64,000 nucleotides of DNA. It comes from Paenibacillus alba. GTDB lineage: Bacteria; Bacillota; Bacilli; Paenibacillales; NBRC-103111. Under the pieces are notes generated by a model that did not search any database, had not been told where the DNA came from, and worked only from the letters and a program-made list of their open reading frames with translations. Where the stretch lies: the NCBI RefSeq assembly GCF_013204855.1, contig NZ_JABMKZ010000039.1, positions 1 through 64,000 of the forward strand. Direction: 5' to 3'. Numbering within the stretch: position 1 is the stretch's first letter; every line of letters begins with the position of its first letter. Positions 1 through 7,926 of the stretch are shown here, one piece after another. Both the position numbers and the translations under genes were made by a program.

Positions 1-117
1 TTTGGTGATGATGGCGGAGGGGACCCACGCGTTCCCATCTCGAACACGACCGTTAAGCCCTCCAGCGTCGATGGTACTTGAACCGCAGGGTTCTGGGAGA
101 GTAGAACGTTGCCAAGC
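1..117 (+). rRNA. rrf: 5S ribosomal RNA (5' end at window edge)
   Basis: The stretch with GGCGGAGGGGACCCACGC, GAACACGACCGTTAAGCCC and GGGAGAGTAGAACGTTGCC matches bacterial 5S rRNA throughout. The first bases (TTGG) pair with CCAA near position 114 as helix I. One to three 5' nucleotides may lie outside the window. It is the 3' end of an rRNA operon reading rightward. Confidence 0.95.
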
Positions 118-122
118 AATTT

Positions 123-166
123 AAGGAACCTTACATGGAGAAATCCGTGTAAGGTTCCTTTTCTAT
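123..166 (+). terminator. rRNA operon terminator
   Basis: AAGGAACCTTACATGG and TCCGTGTAAGGTTCCTT form a long stem around a short loop, followed by TTTTCTATTTT. It lies 6 nt after the 5S gene, as expected for an rRNA operon terminator. Confidence 0.93.
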
Positions 167-217
167 TTTAGGATCGAATACATCGAGCTACAATTTATGA
201 TTAGCCGCAGCATGAAA

Positions 218-411
218 CAGAACTAGGGTACGCTATTTTAGAAAAATGAGCTCAAATCCCACCCCAAGCGGAACTACAGTACGCTAATTCCTCCAAAATG
301 CTCAATCAATCGTTCTTTTTGGGCATATAGCGGATCGTAGTTCCGTTTCGATAGAAATCTCCCCTTTTTTCCACATATAGCGTATCCTAGTTCCCTTTCG
401 TATGAAAATCT
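218..411. repeat. four copies of a short intergenic repeat, two in each orientation
   Basis: Units at about 220-235 (AACTAGGGTACGCTAT) and 270-287 (GGAACTACAGTACGCTA) point one way. Units at about 324-360 and 373-411 carry the reverse complement, AGCGKATCSTAGTTCC, and share a further tail with TTTCG and GAAA. The two right-hand units match over roughly 37 bp. No coding frame spans the region. The paired orientation would let the RNA or single-stranded DNA fold. Confidence 0.7.
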
Positions 412-700
412 AAACTTTTTATCCCAAACAACACAATCTAGAACTCATCAAAATTCACTTTCCAGTGGTTTTGAGGGATTTCTTTGTGTATGAACGAATA
501 AATGTTATTGCATGGTAGCAAGAAGTCCCCTTGTCGGTGATTTTATCTTAAATGTAGGTTCGATTCCGATCACTCGCTTACTATGACCTGCATTCAGTTG
601 CTCTAGGACTGCATTGCCTAGCAGAATTGAATTAACGCTCGACATCACCCCCTGAAATCGACAGAATTCGACGAATCGTTATAAAAGCTATGCAAAAGGA
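412..700. other. non-coding stretch before the antitoxin gene
   Basis: No supported gene. It is AT-rich with short unrelated frames only. A T-loop-like GGTTCGATTCC at 557-567 is not embedded in a foldable tRNA. The promoter of the antitoxin/PIN pair should lie at its right end, but I see no convincing -35/-10 pair. Confidence 0.5.
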
Positions 701-710
701 GTGAATCACG

Positions 711-1013
711 ATGGCGAATAATTACAAACGCTTCATTCAAAATCAATTCGAAAAAGCGAAGTCTACCGCTTCCGAATTCATTTCTTCGAGAAGTGAAGAA
801 CAAGAAGAAGGCATTATAGAAATCAATCCGCACTATTATGTTGATCTGAAAGCAATTGCCGACATGCAGCATACGACCGTTGAAGCGATCATCAATGGAA
901 TTATTGTTCAATATCTGGAAAGCGCCTCATACGAACCAACCCCCATCTCAGTGGGTCAAAAGGAAGATAACCCACTTCTGTATTTGGATGGTATTTGCAA
1001 ACAAGAGGATTAA
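711..1013 (+). CDS. probable antitoxin-like small protein (partner of PIN protein)
   Basis: A 100-residue acidic protein starting at ATG 711 behind AAGGAG. Its middle (about residues 34-70: an IEIN strand, then two helices ending in VQYLESA) resembles a ribbon-helix-helix or similar small DNA-binding fold. Its tail (NPLLYLDGICK) resembles the toxin-wrapping C-terminus of VapB-type antitoxins. It lies 13 nt upstream of a PIN-domain gene, the usual antitoxin-first order. Both family and function are inferred from this layout and the weak tail resemblance; an unrelated regulatory partner is possible. Confidence 0.6.
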   Translation: MANNYKRFIQNQFEKAKSTASEFISSRSEEQEEGIIEINPHYYVDLKAIADMQHTTVEAIINGIIVQYLESASYEPTPISVGQKEDNPLLYLDGICKQED

Positions 1014-1026
1014 GGAGTGTTGACAT

Positions 1027-1485
1027 ATGGATAACCACTTGAACGTTCAGGATGCGATTTTTCTGGATGAGACAGCTTTAGCCGCTTTAATGAATCCTCA
1101 AAACCCTCGCTATGCGAAAGCTCGTTCCTTGTTTCTGGATTTGCATGATCTTGAACGTAATTATATAACCACGAACTCCATTATATTTGAACTTCACGAA
1201 TGGCTTCGCAATGAATACAGCTACGAGCAGGCGGAATATTTCCTGAAAGCAATTGATAAAGCTGTGAGCAGAGGCAAGCTGGCGGTTGTCTCCAGCGGCC
1301 CTGAATTCGAGGGCGAATCGCGCAGACTGCTTATGGACAGGCCAGAGCTACGCTTCTCGCTCAGCGAAGCATTCACTGCTGTGACCATGTCTTATTATCA
1401 GGTAAAACGCATTTTTACTTTCAATCGCAATTTCATAATGCTTGCCAATTTGGATAAGGATATTCGAATCATTCCATCCAATTGA
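1027..1485 (+). CDS. PIN-domain protein, VapC-like
   Basis: A 152-residue protein with the layout of a PIN nuclease: IFLDET near the N-terminus (Asp14), an acidic residue in the second helix (IIFELHEW, Glu55), then SLSEAF (Glu114) and TFNRNF (Asn133). VapC RNases usually have Asp at the third and fourth positions (SLTDA... and TFDRHF), so this protein carries D-to-E and D-to-N at metal-binding positions. It may be a weak nuclease or a non-catalytic PIN fold. It starts at ATG 1027 behind AAGGAG and is co-transcribed with the preceding gene. Confidence 0.72.
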   Translation: MDNHLNVQDAIFLDETALAALMNPQNPRYAKARSLFLDLHDLERNYITTNSIIFELHEWLRNEYSYEQAEYFLKAIDKAVSRGKLAVVSSGPEFEGESRRLLMDRPELRFSLSEAFTAVTMSYYQVKRIFTFNRNFIMLANLDKDIRIIPSN

Positions 1486-1499
1486 AAGCAAAGGGATCA

Positions 1500-1529
1500 G
1501 GCTGTCAAGAAACTCTTGGCAGCTTTTTT
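1500..1529 (+). terminator. terminator after antitoxin/PIN pair
   Basis: GCTGTCAAG and CTTGGCAGC pair around AAACT and are followed by TTTTTT. Confidence 0.8.
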
Positions 1530-1742
1530 GATGTCATTTAAATGTTGAATAAAATCCAAATGTTGTGTACGACAGCATTTCTTACAGGAATCTCTTGGGC
1601 AGGCGTCAATCTTTTCAATATGTCTTCTATTTACGGTTGGCATTTTGGGAGTAGAACGCAGTTCGCCACCTGTTTACAAGGCTCTTGGAACAGGAATATA
1701 CTGAAAATACATTTTGTGTACGATGAGGGAGGAAAATTGGTT

Positions 1743-2699
1743 ATGAAGCTTCGCTGTGCGATATTAGATGACTACCAGCAAGTGGCATTGACTGCCGCGG
1801 ATTGGTCTCAGATTTTGGACAAGGTGGAGGTCAAAAGTATCGATCGGCATATCGATCAACCCGATGAGCTGGTGGAACAGATCGCCGACTGTGAGATTGT
1901 CGTGATTATGCGTGAACGGACTCCTTTCCGCGCATCGCTGCTTGCCCGGCTTCCTCGCCTGATGCTGTTAATTACGACGGGCATGCGCAATGCGTCGATT
2001 GACATGGCCGCAGCCGCTTCGCAAGGCATTACTGTTTGCGGCACGGGAGGTGCAGGCAACGCAACTGCCGAGCTCACTTGGGCTTTGGTTTTGGGGCTTG
2101 CCCGCGGCATTGTGCAGGAGCACAACGCGATCCGCAGCGGTCAGTGGCAAAGCACGATTGGAGCGGATTTGTACGGCAAGACGCTTGGCGTGCTTGGTCT
2201 TGGCAAACTGGGCAGCAAGATCGCCAAATTTGGCCATGCATTCGGCATGGATGTCACGGCGTGGAGCCAGAATTTAACGAAAGAGCGGGCCGACGAAGTT
2301 GGAGTGAGATTAGCTGCTTCCAAGGAGGAGCTTCTGGAGAGCAGTGACTTTGTGTCCATTCATCTTGTATTAAGCGACCGGACAAGAGGGTTGATTAATG
2401 CCGCAGATCTTAAGCGTATGCGTCCTTCCGCATATCTGATCAATACGTCACGCGCTCCGATCGTGGATCAAGCTGCGCTTGCCGAGGCTTTGCAAAACGG
2501 CTGGATCGCCGGAGCCGCGGTAGATGTGTTCGAAGTGGAACCGTTGCCGAAGGATGATATTTACCGATCGCTTCCGAATCTTCTCACTACGCCGCATATC
2601 GGCTATGTATCGAAAGCGAATTATGAGGCCTTTTATACTGACGTGGTTGAAGGTATTGAAGCGTATCTATCGGGTTCTCCGGTTCGAACGCTTTTTTGA
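1743..2699 (+). CDS. D-2-hydroxyacid dehydrogenase family protein
   Basis: A 318-residue NAD-dependent oxidoreductase of the D-isomer 2-hydroxyacid dehydrogenase family. The Rossmann nucleotide motif GVLGLGKLG lies mid-protein. The substrate/catalytic signatures NTSRAPIVD, VDVFEVEPLP and TPHIGYV follow in family order; TPHIG holds the catalytic His and VFEVEPLP its acidic partner. The open frame extends upstream to 1542, but that extension is non-homologous-looking, while ATG 1743 has GGGAGG ten bases upstream. The substrate is unknown; phosphoglycerate dehydrogenase would be longer, so a general 2-hydroxyacid reductase is likelier. Confidence 0.88.
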   Translation: MKLRCAILDDYQQVALTAADWSQILDKVEVKSIDRHIDQPDELVEQIADCEIVVIMRERTPFRASLLARLPRLMLLITTGMRNASIDMAAAASQGITVCGTGGAGNATAELTWALVLGLARGIVQEHNAIRSGQWQSTIGADLYGKTLGVLGLGKLGSKIAKFGHAFGMDVTAWSQNLTKERADEVGVRLAASKEELLESSDFVSIHLVLSDRTRGLINAADLKRMRPSAYLINTSRAPIVDQAALAEALQNGWIAGAAVDVFEVEPLPKDDIYRSLPNLLTTPHIGYVSKANYEAFYTDVVEGIEAYLSGSPVRTLF

Positions 2700-2712
2700 T
2701 TCACACGAGACC

Positions 2713-2748
2713 AATAAAGCAGGCGCTGCGGCGATCTGCTTTATTTTT
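2713..2748 (+). terminator. terminator after dehydrogenase
   Basis: AATAAAGCAG and CTGCTTTATT pair around a GC-rich loop, followed by TTTTG. Confidence 0.8.
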
Positions 2749-2898
2749 GCGTAGAGCAACAAGCTTTAATAGAACCAACATTCTTTCCATATGGTCATTA
2801 TTTAAACCAAATGAAACAACGTTTCTCTAGACCCACTTCCTAGCTGGCTGGTAATATGAGAATGCATAACAGGGGCTGAGAGGAGATAGATCATAGAG

Positions 2899-3816
2899 AT
2901 GGATCAGCAGATGAGGTTCGATAATTTGAAATTGGGTGAGCGCGGCGCAATAGTTAGCATCATAGCTTATATTTGTTTATCATCTATTAAATTAATAATT
3001 GGCTTTCTAGCGGATTCAGAAGCATTAAAAGCCGATGGATTAAATAATGCGACCGATATTGTAGCATCTTTTGCCGTATTAATTGGATTGAAAATCGCCC
3101 AGAAGCCGGCAGACCAAGATCATCCTTACGGTCATTGGAAGTCGGAGACAATTGCTTCTCTTGTGGCTTCATTCATAATGATGGCTGTTGGTCTACAGGT
3201 ACTGGTTGAAGCATGCATTTCAATGTTTCAAGGTAGGCAACATGCACCTGATCTAATGTCGGCTTGGGCAGGAGTTTTTTGTGCAGTTGTCATGTATGCT
3301 GTATATCGCTACAATAAACACCTTGCGCTTAAAATCAATAGCCAAGCTGTCATGGCAGCAGCAAAAGACAATATTTCGGATGCCTTAGTGAGTATTGGAA
3401 CAGTGATTGGAATCATTGGTGCTCAATTCAAAATACCTTGGCTAGACCCATTAACTGCGATAATTATAGGCATTATTATTTGTAAAACAGCATGGGATAT
3501 TTTCAGGGACGCGTCACATCACTTATCAGACGGTTTTGATGAAGAAATCATCGAGTCGTATAAAGATACCGTAATGAGTATTGAGGGCGTAGAAGATGTA
3601 AAGGAAATTAGGGCAAGGAATTATGGCAGTAATGCTGTGATTGACGTTATTTTGCTTATACAGTCTGATTTAGAGTTTCAAGAAGCCCACGATATTGCAA
3701 CAAGGGTTGAAGATGAATTGAAAAAGCTGGCCAACGTATACGAAGTTCATGTTCATTATGAACCTTTTGCAACCGAAAGGGATTCAACGTCGGGGAACGA
3801 TAGTTTAGGAGTCTGA
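2899..3816 (+). CDS. cation diffusion facilitator (CDF) metal exporter
   Basis: A 305-residue membrane protein with about six helices (residues 15-200) and a cytosolic C-terminal domain (about 205-295) typical of CDF efflux proteins. The first metal-site helix carries DGLNNATD and the fifth KDNISD; the conserved loop DHPYGHWKSE lies between. CDF proteins exchange divalent metal ions for protons. An Asp-rich DxxxD site in the fifth helix instead of HxxxD fits the manganese/iron branch (like MneP/MneS) better than the zinc branch. The exact ion is inference. No metal regulator lies next to it. Confidence 0.9.
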   Translation: MDQQMRFDNLKLGERGAIVSIIAYICLSSIKLIIGFLADSEALKADGLNNATDIVASFAVLIGLKIAQKPADQDHPYGHWKSETIASLVASFIMMAVGLQVLVEACISMFQGRQHAPDLMSAWAGVFCAVVMYAVYRYNKHLALKINSQAVMAAAKDNISDALVSIGTVIGIIGAQFKIPWLDPLTAIIIGIIICKTAWDIFRDASHHLSDGFDEEIIESYKDTVMSIEGVEDVKEIRARNYGSNAVIDVILLIQSDLEFQEAHDIATRVEDELKKLANVYEVHVHYEPFATERDSTSGNDSLGV

Positions 3817-3917
3817 TTGAACATGAGAGGTGACAGGAATATTTAACAAAATGTGGAATTAGTTATATCGATAGAGAAGGTGAGTTGAGGTAGTTTCAGA
3901 AAGCGGGGGGGAGCCTT

Positions 3918-5219
3918 GTGCTCAAGGAACGTATCGAGCATCTGTGCAAGAAGAAGCAAATATCGCGGAAAGACCTCGTGGAGGGACTCGTAACGCAGGC
4001 TCATTTTGCCAACATATTGGCAGGAAGGTATCCGTTAGCTGACGATTTGGCGGAGCATATTGCCAGCCGTCTTGGCGTTCCGGTTAACTATTTGAATCAT
4101 GTAGCGATAGCTGACGAACAGACTTTGCAGCGAGCGGAGCACATTTTCCAGACGATGTCTGGGCAATCGGTATCCGAAAGCTACGTGGATGCTCTCGATG
4201 ATCGGGATGATGCACTCGTGATCGAGCTGACGACTTCCTTTATGAAAGCCATCTATTATCAGCAGATGAACGACAAGACGGCCTACGACTACTTACATCA
4301 GACTTACTTGAACCATTATTTAGATAAATATGGAAAAACAGACCAAGCCGATCTGCCATTACCCTTGAAAAAAGCTCTTCTCCTGTATAAAATACAATAC
4401 TTTCGCTCCCAGAGCCGCTACGACGATGTGCTGAACGATGTGAATCGTTTGAGTGAGCTTGTGGAAGCCGGGACTGAAATATGGTTAACCGCGCAAAACA
4501 TCAGGATGGAAGCATGCGTCCTGTTGAAGCAGTTTGAGCAGGCGAAGCAGGTGTTCGAGCAGACAATGCGACAAATTGTAGATGATCGGCTGTTTCACCG
4601 CCTGTCTGGCCTGTATGTGGCATACAGCGGCTACTGCTTCGCGATGGGGCTTGTGCAAGAAGCATTGCGGGCGCTTTCGATGGCCGAAGCCAACCTCGTT
4701 TATTTGCAACAGCCTGGCGATGTGGTCACGACGATTATGAACAACCGGATTGTCATGCTAACGATGACGGGAGAACCGGATAAAGCGTTGGATGAAATTG
4801 TCCGCTTCGAAGCGATGATCGCCAATGAGCCGGAGGAAACCCAGCAAATGTTCGAGCCGGTGACGACCATTTACAGGTGCGAAGCCGCTTTTTTTCAGAG
4901 AAATTGGGAATTGCTCTCGGAAGGGGTTGAGCGGTTGCGGACTCTCGATACCAGCACAGATCAGGAGATGGCATTGGCTTTTTATGAAAGCCAACTGGCA
5001 CTCAACCAAGGGGACATCGAGACGTTTCAGTCCCGCGCGCTGGAATGCTTGCCCTATTTCGAATCTACCTGGCATGCGATGCGTCTCGAGCACCTGTATG
5101 AAACGTTGGCGGTCGTCTCTGAGGAAAGCCGTCGCTACAAAGAATCGTCTTTTTATTATCGAAAGCTGGTGTATCTGTTAAAAAATAACGGTGGGGGAGG
5201 GGCTTACCGTCAGGTTTAA
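3918..5219 (+). CDS. HTH-TPR transcriptional regulator (RRNPP-like)
   Basis: A 433-residue protein. The N-terminus (about 1-60) is an XRE-type helix-turn-helix with ISRKDLVEGLVTQAHFAN and a recognition segment ending GRYPLADDLAEHIASRLG. The remaining 370 residues are helical with TPR-like repeats. This matches the architecture and length of PlcR/NprR/Rgg-type regulators, which bind short peptides. The start is GTG 3918 behind a GGGGGG run. No small pheromone-precursor gene was recognised immediately downstream, so peptide control is only an analogy. Confidence 0.75.
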   Translation: MLKERIEHLCKKKQISRKDLVEGLVTQAHFANILAGRYPLADDLAEHIASRLGVPVNYLNHVAIADEQTLQRAEHIFQTMSGQSVSESYVDALDDRDDALVIELTTSFMKAIYYQQMNDKTAYDYLHQTYLNHYLDKYGKTDQADLPLPLKKALLLYKIQYFRSQSRYDDVLNDVNRLSELVEAGTEIWLTAQNIRMEACVLLKQFEQAKQVFEQTMRQIVDDRLFHRLSGLYVAYSGYCFAMGLVQEALRALSMAEANLVYLQQPGDVVTTIMNNRIVMLTMTGEPDKALDEIVRFEAMIANEPEETQQMFEPVTTIYRCEAAFFQRNWELLSEGVERLRTLDTSTDQEMALAFYESQLALNQGDIETFQSRALECLPYFESTWHAMRLEHLYETLAVVSEESRRYKESSFYYRKLVYLLKNNGGGGAYRQV

Positions 5220-5437
5220 ATACAAAATTCGGAGCGAAAGGGTCGATTGAATCGTGTAAGGAACCCGAAGTATTGCGAGTAAGCTTTATTTTGCAAAGAA
5301 AATGGAGCTTGAACCTGCAGAAAAACGCGAACTTTCGCTCATTTGTTTGTATGTCTCCGATCCTATTGTCTGGCTAAACAGCCGTCGTATATACTTAAAA
5401 TACAACGACAAACCAAACAAAGAGAGGCGTGAAGCGA

Positions 5438-5854
5438 GTGATGGGATGGTTCGGAAAAAAGAAAAAACCGCAAAATGCTCTGGAGCAGGCAGATAATCTG
5501 ATGAATAAAGGACTGTCGGGGCTGCTTATGAAAAGCGCGGTTTCCAAAGAAAATAGGGATCGCATCAACCAAAGCCTAGAGACGGCGAAACAGGCGCAAA
5601 TGGCATCGAGCGGCATCGTATCGATTAGCGCAACCGCCATCGTCATATCGGTTACGGATACGGGCAAACTTATTAATTTCGATCCGATCGTCGTCCTCGT
5701 TTTGGATGTGACAGAAAACGACGGGAACACGTACCAGACGACATTGGAAACACTCGTATCGAAAATCCAAATTCCACGCGCGGGAGATCGTGTAGGCTTG
5801 GGCCATAACCCGGCAAATCCGTCCGAGCTTATGTATATGGGACTGCTACCGTAA
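5438..5854 (+). CDS. conserved-looking protein of unknown function
   Basis: About 138 residues, not recognised. The N-terminus is basic (GWFGKKKK), followed by an amphipathic helical part to about residue 60. A beta-rich segment follows (INFDPIVVLVLDV ... IQIPRAGDRVGLGHNPANP), the kind seen in small domains with bulk-property beta barrels. GTG 5438 and ATG 5441 lie 10-13 bases after AGAGAGG; an upstream GTG at 5429 is too close to that site. No signal peptide or membrane helix. Confidence 0.65.
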   Translation: MMGWFGKKKKPQNALEQADNLMNKGLSGLLMKSAVSKENRDRINQSLETAKQAQMASSGIVSISATAIVISVTDTGKLINFDPIVVLVLDVTENDGNTYQTTLETLVSKIQIPRAGDRVGLGHNPANPSELMYMGLLP

Positions 5855-5872
5855 AAGCGAGGAGTGATATAT

Positions 5873-5914
5873 ATGTATATGATATCGGCCGCAAAGATGG
5901 CAAACTGGGGATAG
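5873..5914 (+). other. 13-codon open frame with good ribosome site
   Basis: ATG 5873 follows GAGGAG by 8 bases and reads MYMISAAKMANWG before TAG at 5912-5914. It sits between two unknown genes. It could be a leader peptide or the start of a gene truncated by an early stop; no homology is claimed. Confidence 0.25.
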
Positions 5915-5950
5915 TTTATTGACTTCACGACACAACTTGGTGGTGAACGC

Positions 5951-6565
5951 ATGAAGAATGAAGGGGTATGGAACGTGAGCGTTCGATCCGTGGAACGGGA
6001 AGAAATCATCTTGGCCCCAAACACCGAGTGGCAGGTGCAGATACAGGGCTTCCGACTGCATTTGAACATAGATCTGCCAATAGATCTACGTGCTCAAGAT
6101 CAGATTTTGATTACCGTTGGCGAATTGGGTAGACCCACGTGGGCGGCTTTTATCGGAACTACAGTGGAATGCGGCCCTGAATCCATCCTGCTGTATACGA
6201 GCCCCCAATACGAGTCGGATCTATTGCATGCACATCGGTTTGAACGCACGTTCTCGCCCCTCATCTCCATAGAAGGAGCTCAGGCTGTTATCGATAGGTT
6301 CGGTTTATTCCCCCCGTTTCATTACGATGAAATTACGGAGGTATGTATGGAAGTCTCGGAACGGAATGACATACCGAAGAATCTGTCCGTGACGATTAGG
6401 CATACGTCTACAGGCGAGTTGGAACAGTATATTGATCTTTATTTTGAAGACATCCAGCATGAGGACGTAGACCCCGCTGAGGAATGCAATATTTGTTTGC
6501 AACTGAGTTTCGCAGCATCGTTTCTTTGCCGCAAAATTGCTGTCCAATTACACGATAGGGGTTGA
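5951..6565 (+). CDS. hypothetical protein, 204 residues
   Basis: Not recognised. The protein is acidic, mixed alpha/beta, without signal peptide or membrane helices. It contains CNICLQLSF near the C-terminus, but no complete zinc-binding set. ATG 5951 has a weak GGTGGTGAA site. It ends about 40 nt before a strong hairpin and is probably the last gene of its transcript. Confidence 0.6.
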   Translation: MKNEGVWNVSVRSVEREEIILAPNTEWQVQIQGFRLHLNIDLPIDLRAQDQILITVGELGRPTWAAFIGTTVECGPESILLYTSPQYESDLLHAHRFERTFSPLISIEGAQAVIDRFGLFPPFHYDEITEVCMEVSERNDIPKNLSVTIRHTSTGELEQYIDLYFEDIQHEDVDPAEECNICLQLSFAASFLCRKIAVQLHDRG

Positions 6566-6604
6566 ACCGTTTTTACACTAGACCACTATTCTGGCAGAAG
6601 ATAA

Positions 6605-6657
6605 AACAGCAGCAGTCTAGGACATTATTTTCTTGTCCATGGCTGCCGCTGTTTCGT
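6605..6657. terminator. bidirectional terminator
   Basis: ACAGCAGCAGTCTAGGAC pairs imperfectly with GTCCATGGCTGCCGCTGT across ATTATTTTCTT. T-runs flank it on both strands (GTTTCGTTTTTT on plus, CTGTTTTATCTT on minus), suiting the convergent genes on either side. Confidence 0.75.
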
Positions 6658-6689
6658 TTTTTGGTCAGTATACGTTGCCAGCTTCCATC

Positions 6690-7691
6690 TCACTGTTTCG
6701 CATGTTTCAGGATATCACCCGAAATCTGCTCCAAGACCGATTGCTTGCCAATTGCAAAAAATGCTTCGTTATAATTTTGTTTACTTGTCATCCGATAGAC
6801 ATTTTCTGCCTTCACCGCCTTGAGGCTGCTCCAAATTTTGCTTTGCTCCAGCACATTATTATCACTGTTTACGAGTAGGATCAAATGATCAGGATTAAGT
6901 GTGGAAAGCCCCTCCAGATTCGTTACTTTCCCACCCCAAGGATCTGGGTCCGGTGTGCCGGGAGCTTTGGGCAGCTTCAGATCTTGGAAAATCATATCGG
7001 CAATTCCTGTGCTGGAATAGATTCTAATTTCTTTCTCTGTGGCTTCAATCACTGCAAATGTTTCCTGCTTGGAGACAGCTGTAATTTGCTCGTGTAATTG
7101 TTTGGAACGTTCATCGTACGTCTTCAGCCATGCCTCCATCTCCGCTTTCTTATCGAAAACTTCCGCTACAAACGCAAAGCGCCCACGAAAGGCGTTAAAT
7201 CCGTAAGGTACTCTCACCGTTGGGGCAATTTTCTGCAGCTGTTCGTAAATCTTCTCCTGTGTGGGCCCTGCCAGAATGAGATCGGGGTTCGCCGCCAAGA
7301 TCGCTTCTACACTAACTTCGGTCTGAAACCAGCCAGCAACGCCGACTTTGTCCCCCAGCTCTTTTTTGAGAATCGGAGTTACATCTGTGGGGTTAGCCAT
7401 ATCGGTATTTCCGGTTAGTACAGGTGGAAGGCCGAGAACTATCAGCTCTTCGGTGGAACCCGAAATATCTACGATTCTTTTGGGATTAACCGGAATATCC
7501 ACCTGTCCCTTCGCATCCTTGACCGTACGTGTTTGCAGCGAACCCGTTTCATTAGACGCTGCTGAAGAAGGTGACGGGGAGTTCGAAGGTATGGACGAAG
7601 CGGTTCCTGCTCCATTATTATCACTACATCCATACAAAAAAAGCATGAGTACAATAATACTTGCAAACGACATTTTTTTTAGACAAAACAT
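6690..7691 (-). CDS. iron-siderophore ABC transporter substrate-binding lipoprotein
   Basis: A 333-residue periplasmic-binding protein of the FhuD/FepB class. The N-terminal signal ends in FLYGC, so Cys22 would be lipidated. After a Ser/Pro-rich linker the mature part has the family start (KDAKGQVDIPVNPKRIVDI) and the helical-backbone fold (ANPDLILAGPTQEKIYEQL). It would deliver ferric siderophore to a permease, but no permease or ATPase gene is adjacent, so it must share one encoded elsewhere. A GGAGAGAG site precedes the ATG. A Fur-box-like sequence lies about 26 nt upstream. Confidence 0.88.
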   Translation of the reverse strand: MFCLKKMSFASIIVLMLFLYGCSDNNGAGTASSIPSNSPSPSSAASNETGSLQTRTVKDAKGQVDIPVNPKRIVDISGSTEELIVLGLPPVLTGNTDMANPTDVTPILKKELGDKVGVAGWFQTEVSVEAILAANPDLILAGPTQEKIYEQLQKIAPTVRVPYGFNAFRGRFAFVAEVFDKKAEMEAWLKTYDERSKQLHEQITAVSKQETFAVIEATEKEIRIYSSTGIADMIFQDLKLPKAPGTPDPDPWGGKVTNLEGLSTLNPDHLILLVNSDNNVLEQSKIWSSLKAVKAENVYRMTSKQNYNEAFFAIGKQSVLEQISGDILKHAKQ

Positions 7692-7716
7692 AGTTCAATC
7701 TCTCTCCATTCAATTG

Positions 7717-7735
7717 ATGATAATCATTCTCATTT
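7717..7735 (-). promoter_or_regulatory. Fur-box-like operator
   Basis: Read on the minus strand the sequence near 7717-7735 contains GAGAATGATTATCATC, matching about 14 of 19 positions of the classic GATAATGATAATCATTATC Fur box. It lies just upstream of the siderophore-binding lipoprotein gene, so iron repression by Fur is likely. Confidence 0.7.
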
Positions 7736-7887
7736 CATTGAGTTCGATTTTACCTCTTCCTATTGCTGTGAGCCACCTGTAGACGGAATACATAACGGTT
7801 GGACGGATTATATTTTCGTGCAAAATAAAAACGCCAGAAGCTGTATCTCTTCTGACGTATTATCGATTCATTTTCGAGCATGAAATT

Positions 7888-7923
7888 AAGAAGGACCTTA
7901 GCCGCAGGCTAGGTCCTTTTTAT
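7888..7923 (-). terminator. terminator of phoX-like gene
   Basis: AAGGACCTTAGC and GCTAGGTCCTT form a stem with T-runs on both sides, directly after the minus-strand stop at 7927. A second weaker hairpin (ACGCCAGAAG/CTTCTGACGT) lies at 7829-7858. Confidence 0.8.
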
Positions 7924-7926
7924 CAT

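Noticed and set aside
545-575. tRNA-like T-arm (GGTTCGATTCC) after the rRNA operon
   Set aside because: The flanking bases do not form an acceptor stem, D-arm or anticodon arm, and the T-stem itself has a mismatch.
1542-1742. N-terminal extension of the hydroxyacid dehydrogenase
   Set aside because: The extra 67 codons have no ribosome site at ATG 1542 and do not resemble the family, while ATG 1743 has a good one.
2870-2885. GGGGCTGAGAGG resembling part of a TPP riboswitch before the CDF gene
   Set aside because: The rest of the thi-box (second arm and ACCTGATCTGG-like part) is absent, and the gene is a metal exporter.
5220-5430. Possible peptide-pheromone gene after the HTH-TPR regulator
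   Set aside because: No short frame with both a ribosome site and a secretion-type hydrophobic N-terminus was found; the 64-residue frame at 5302 overlaps the next gene and lacks a good start.
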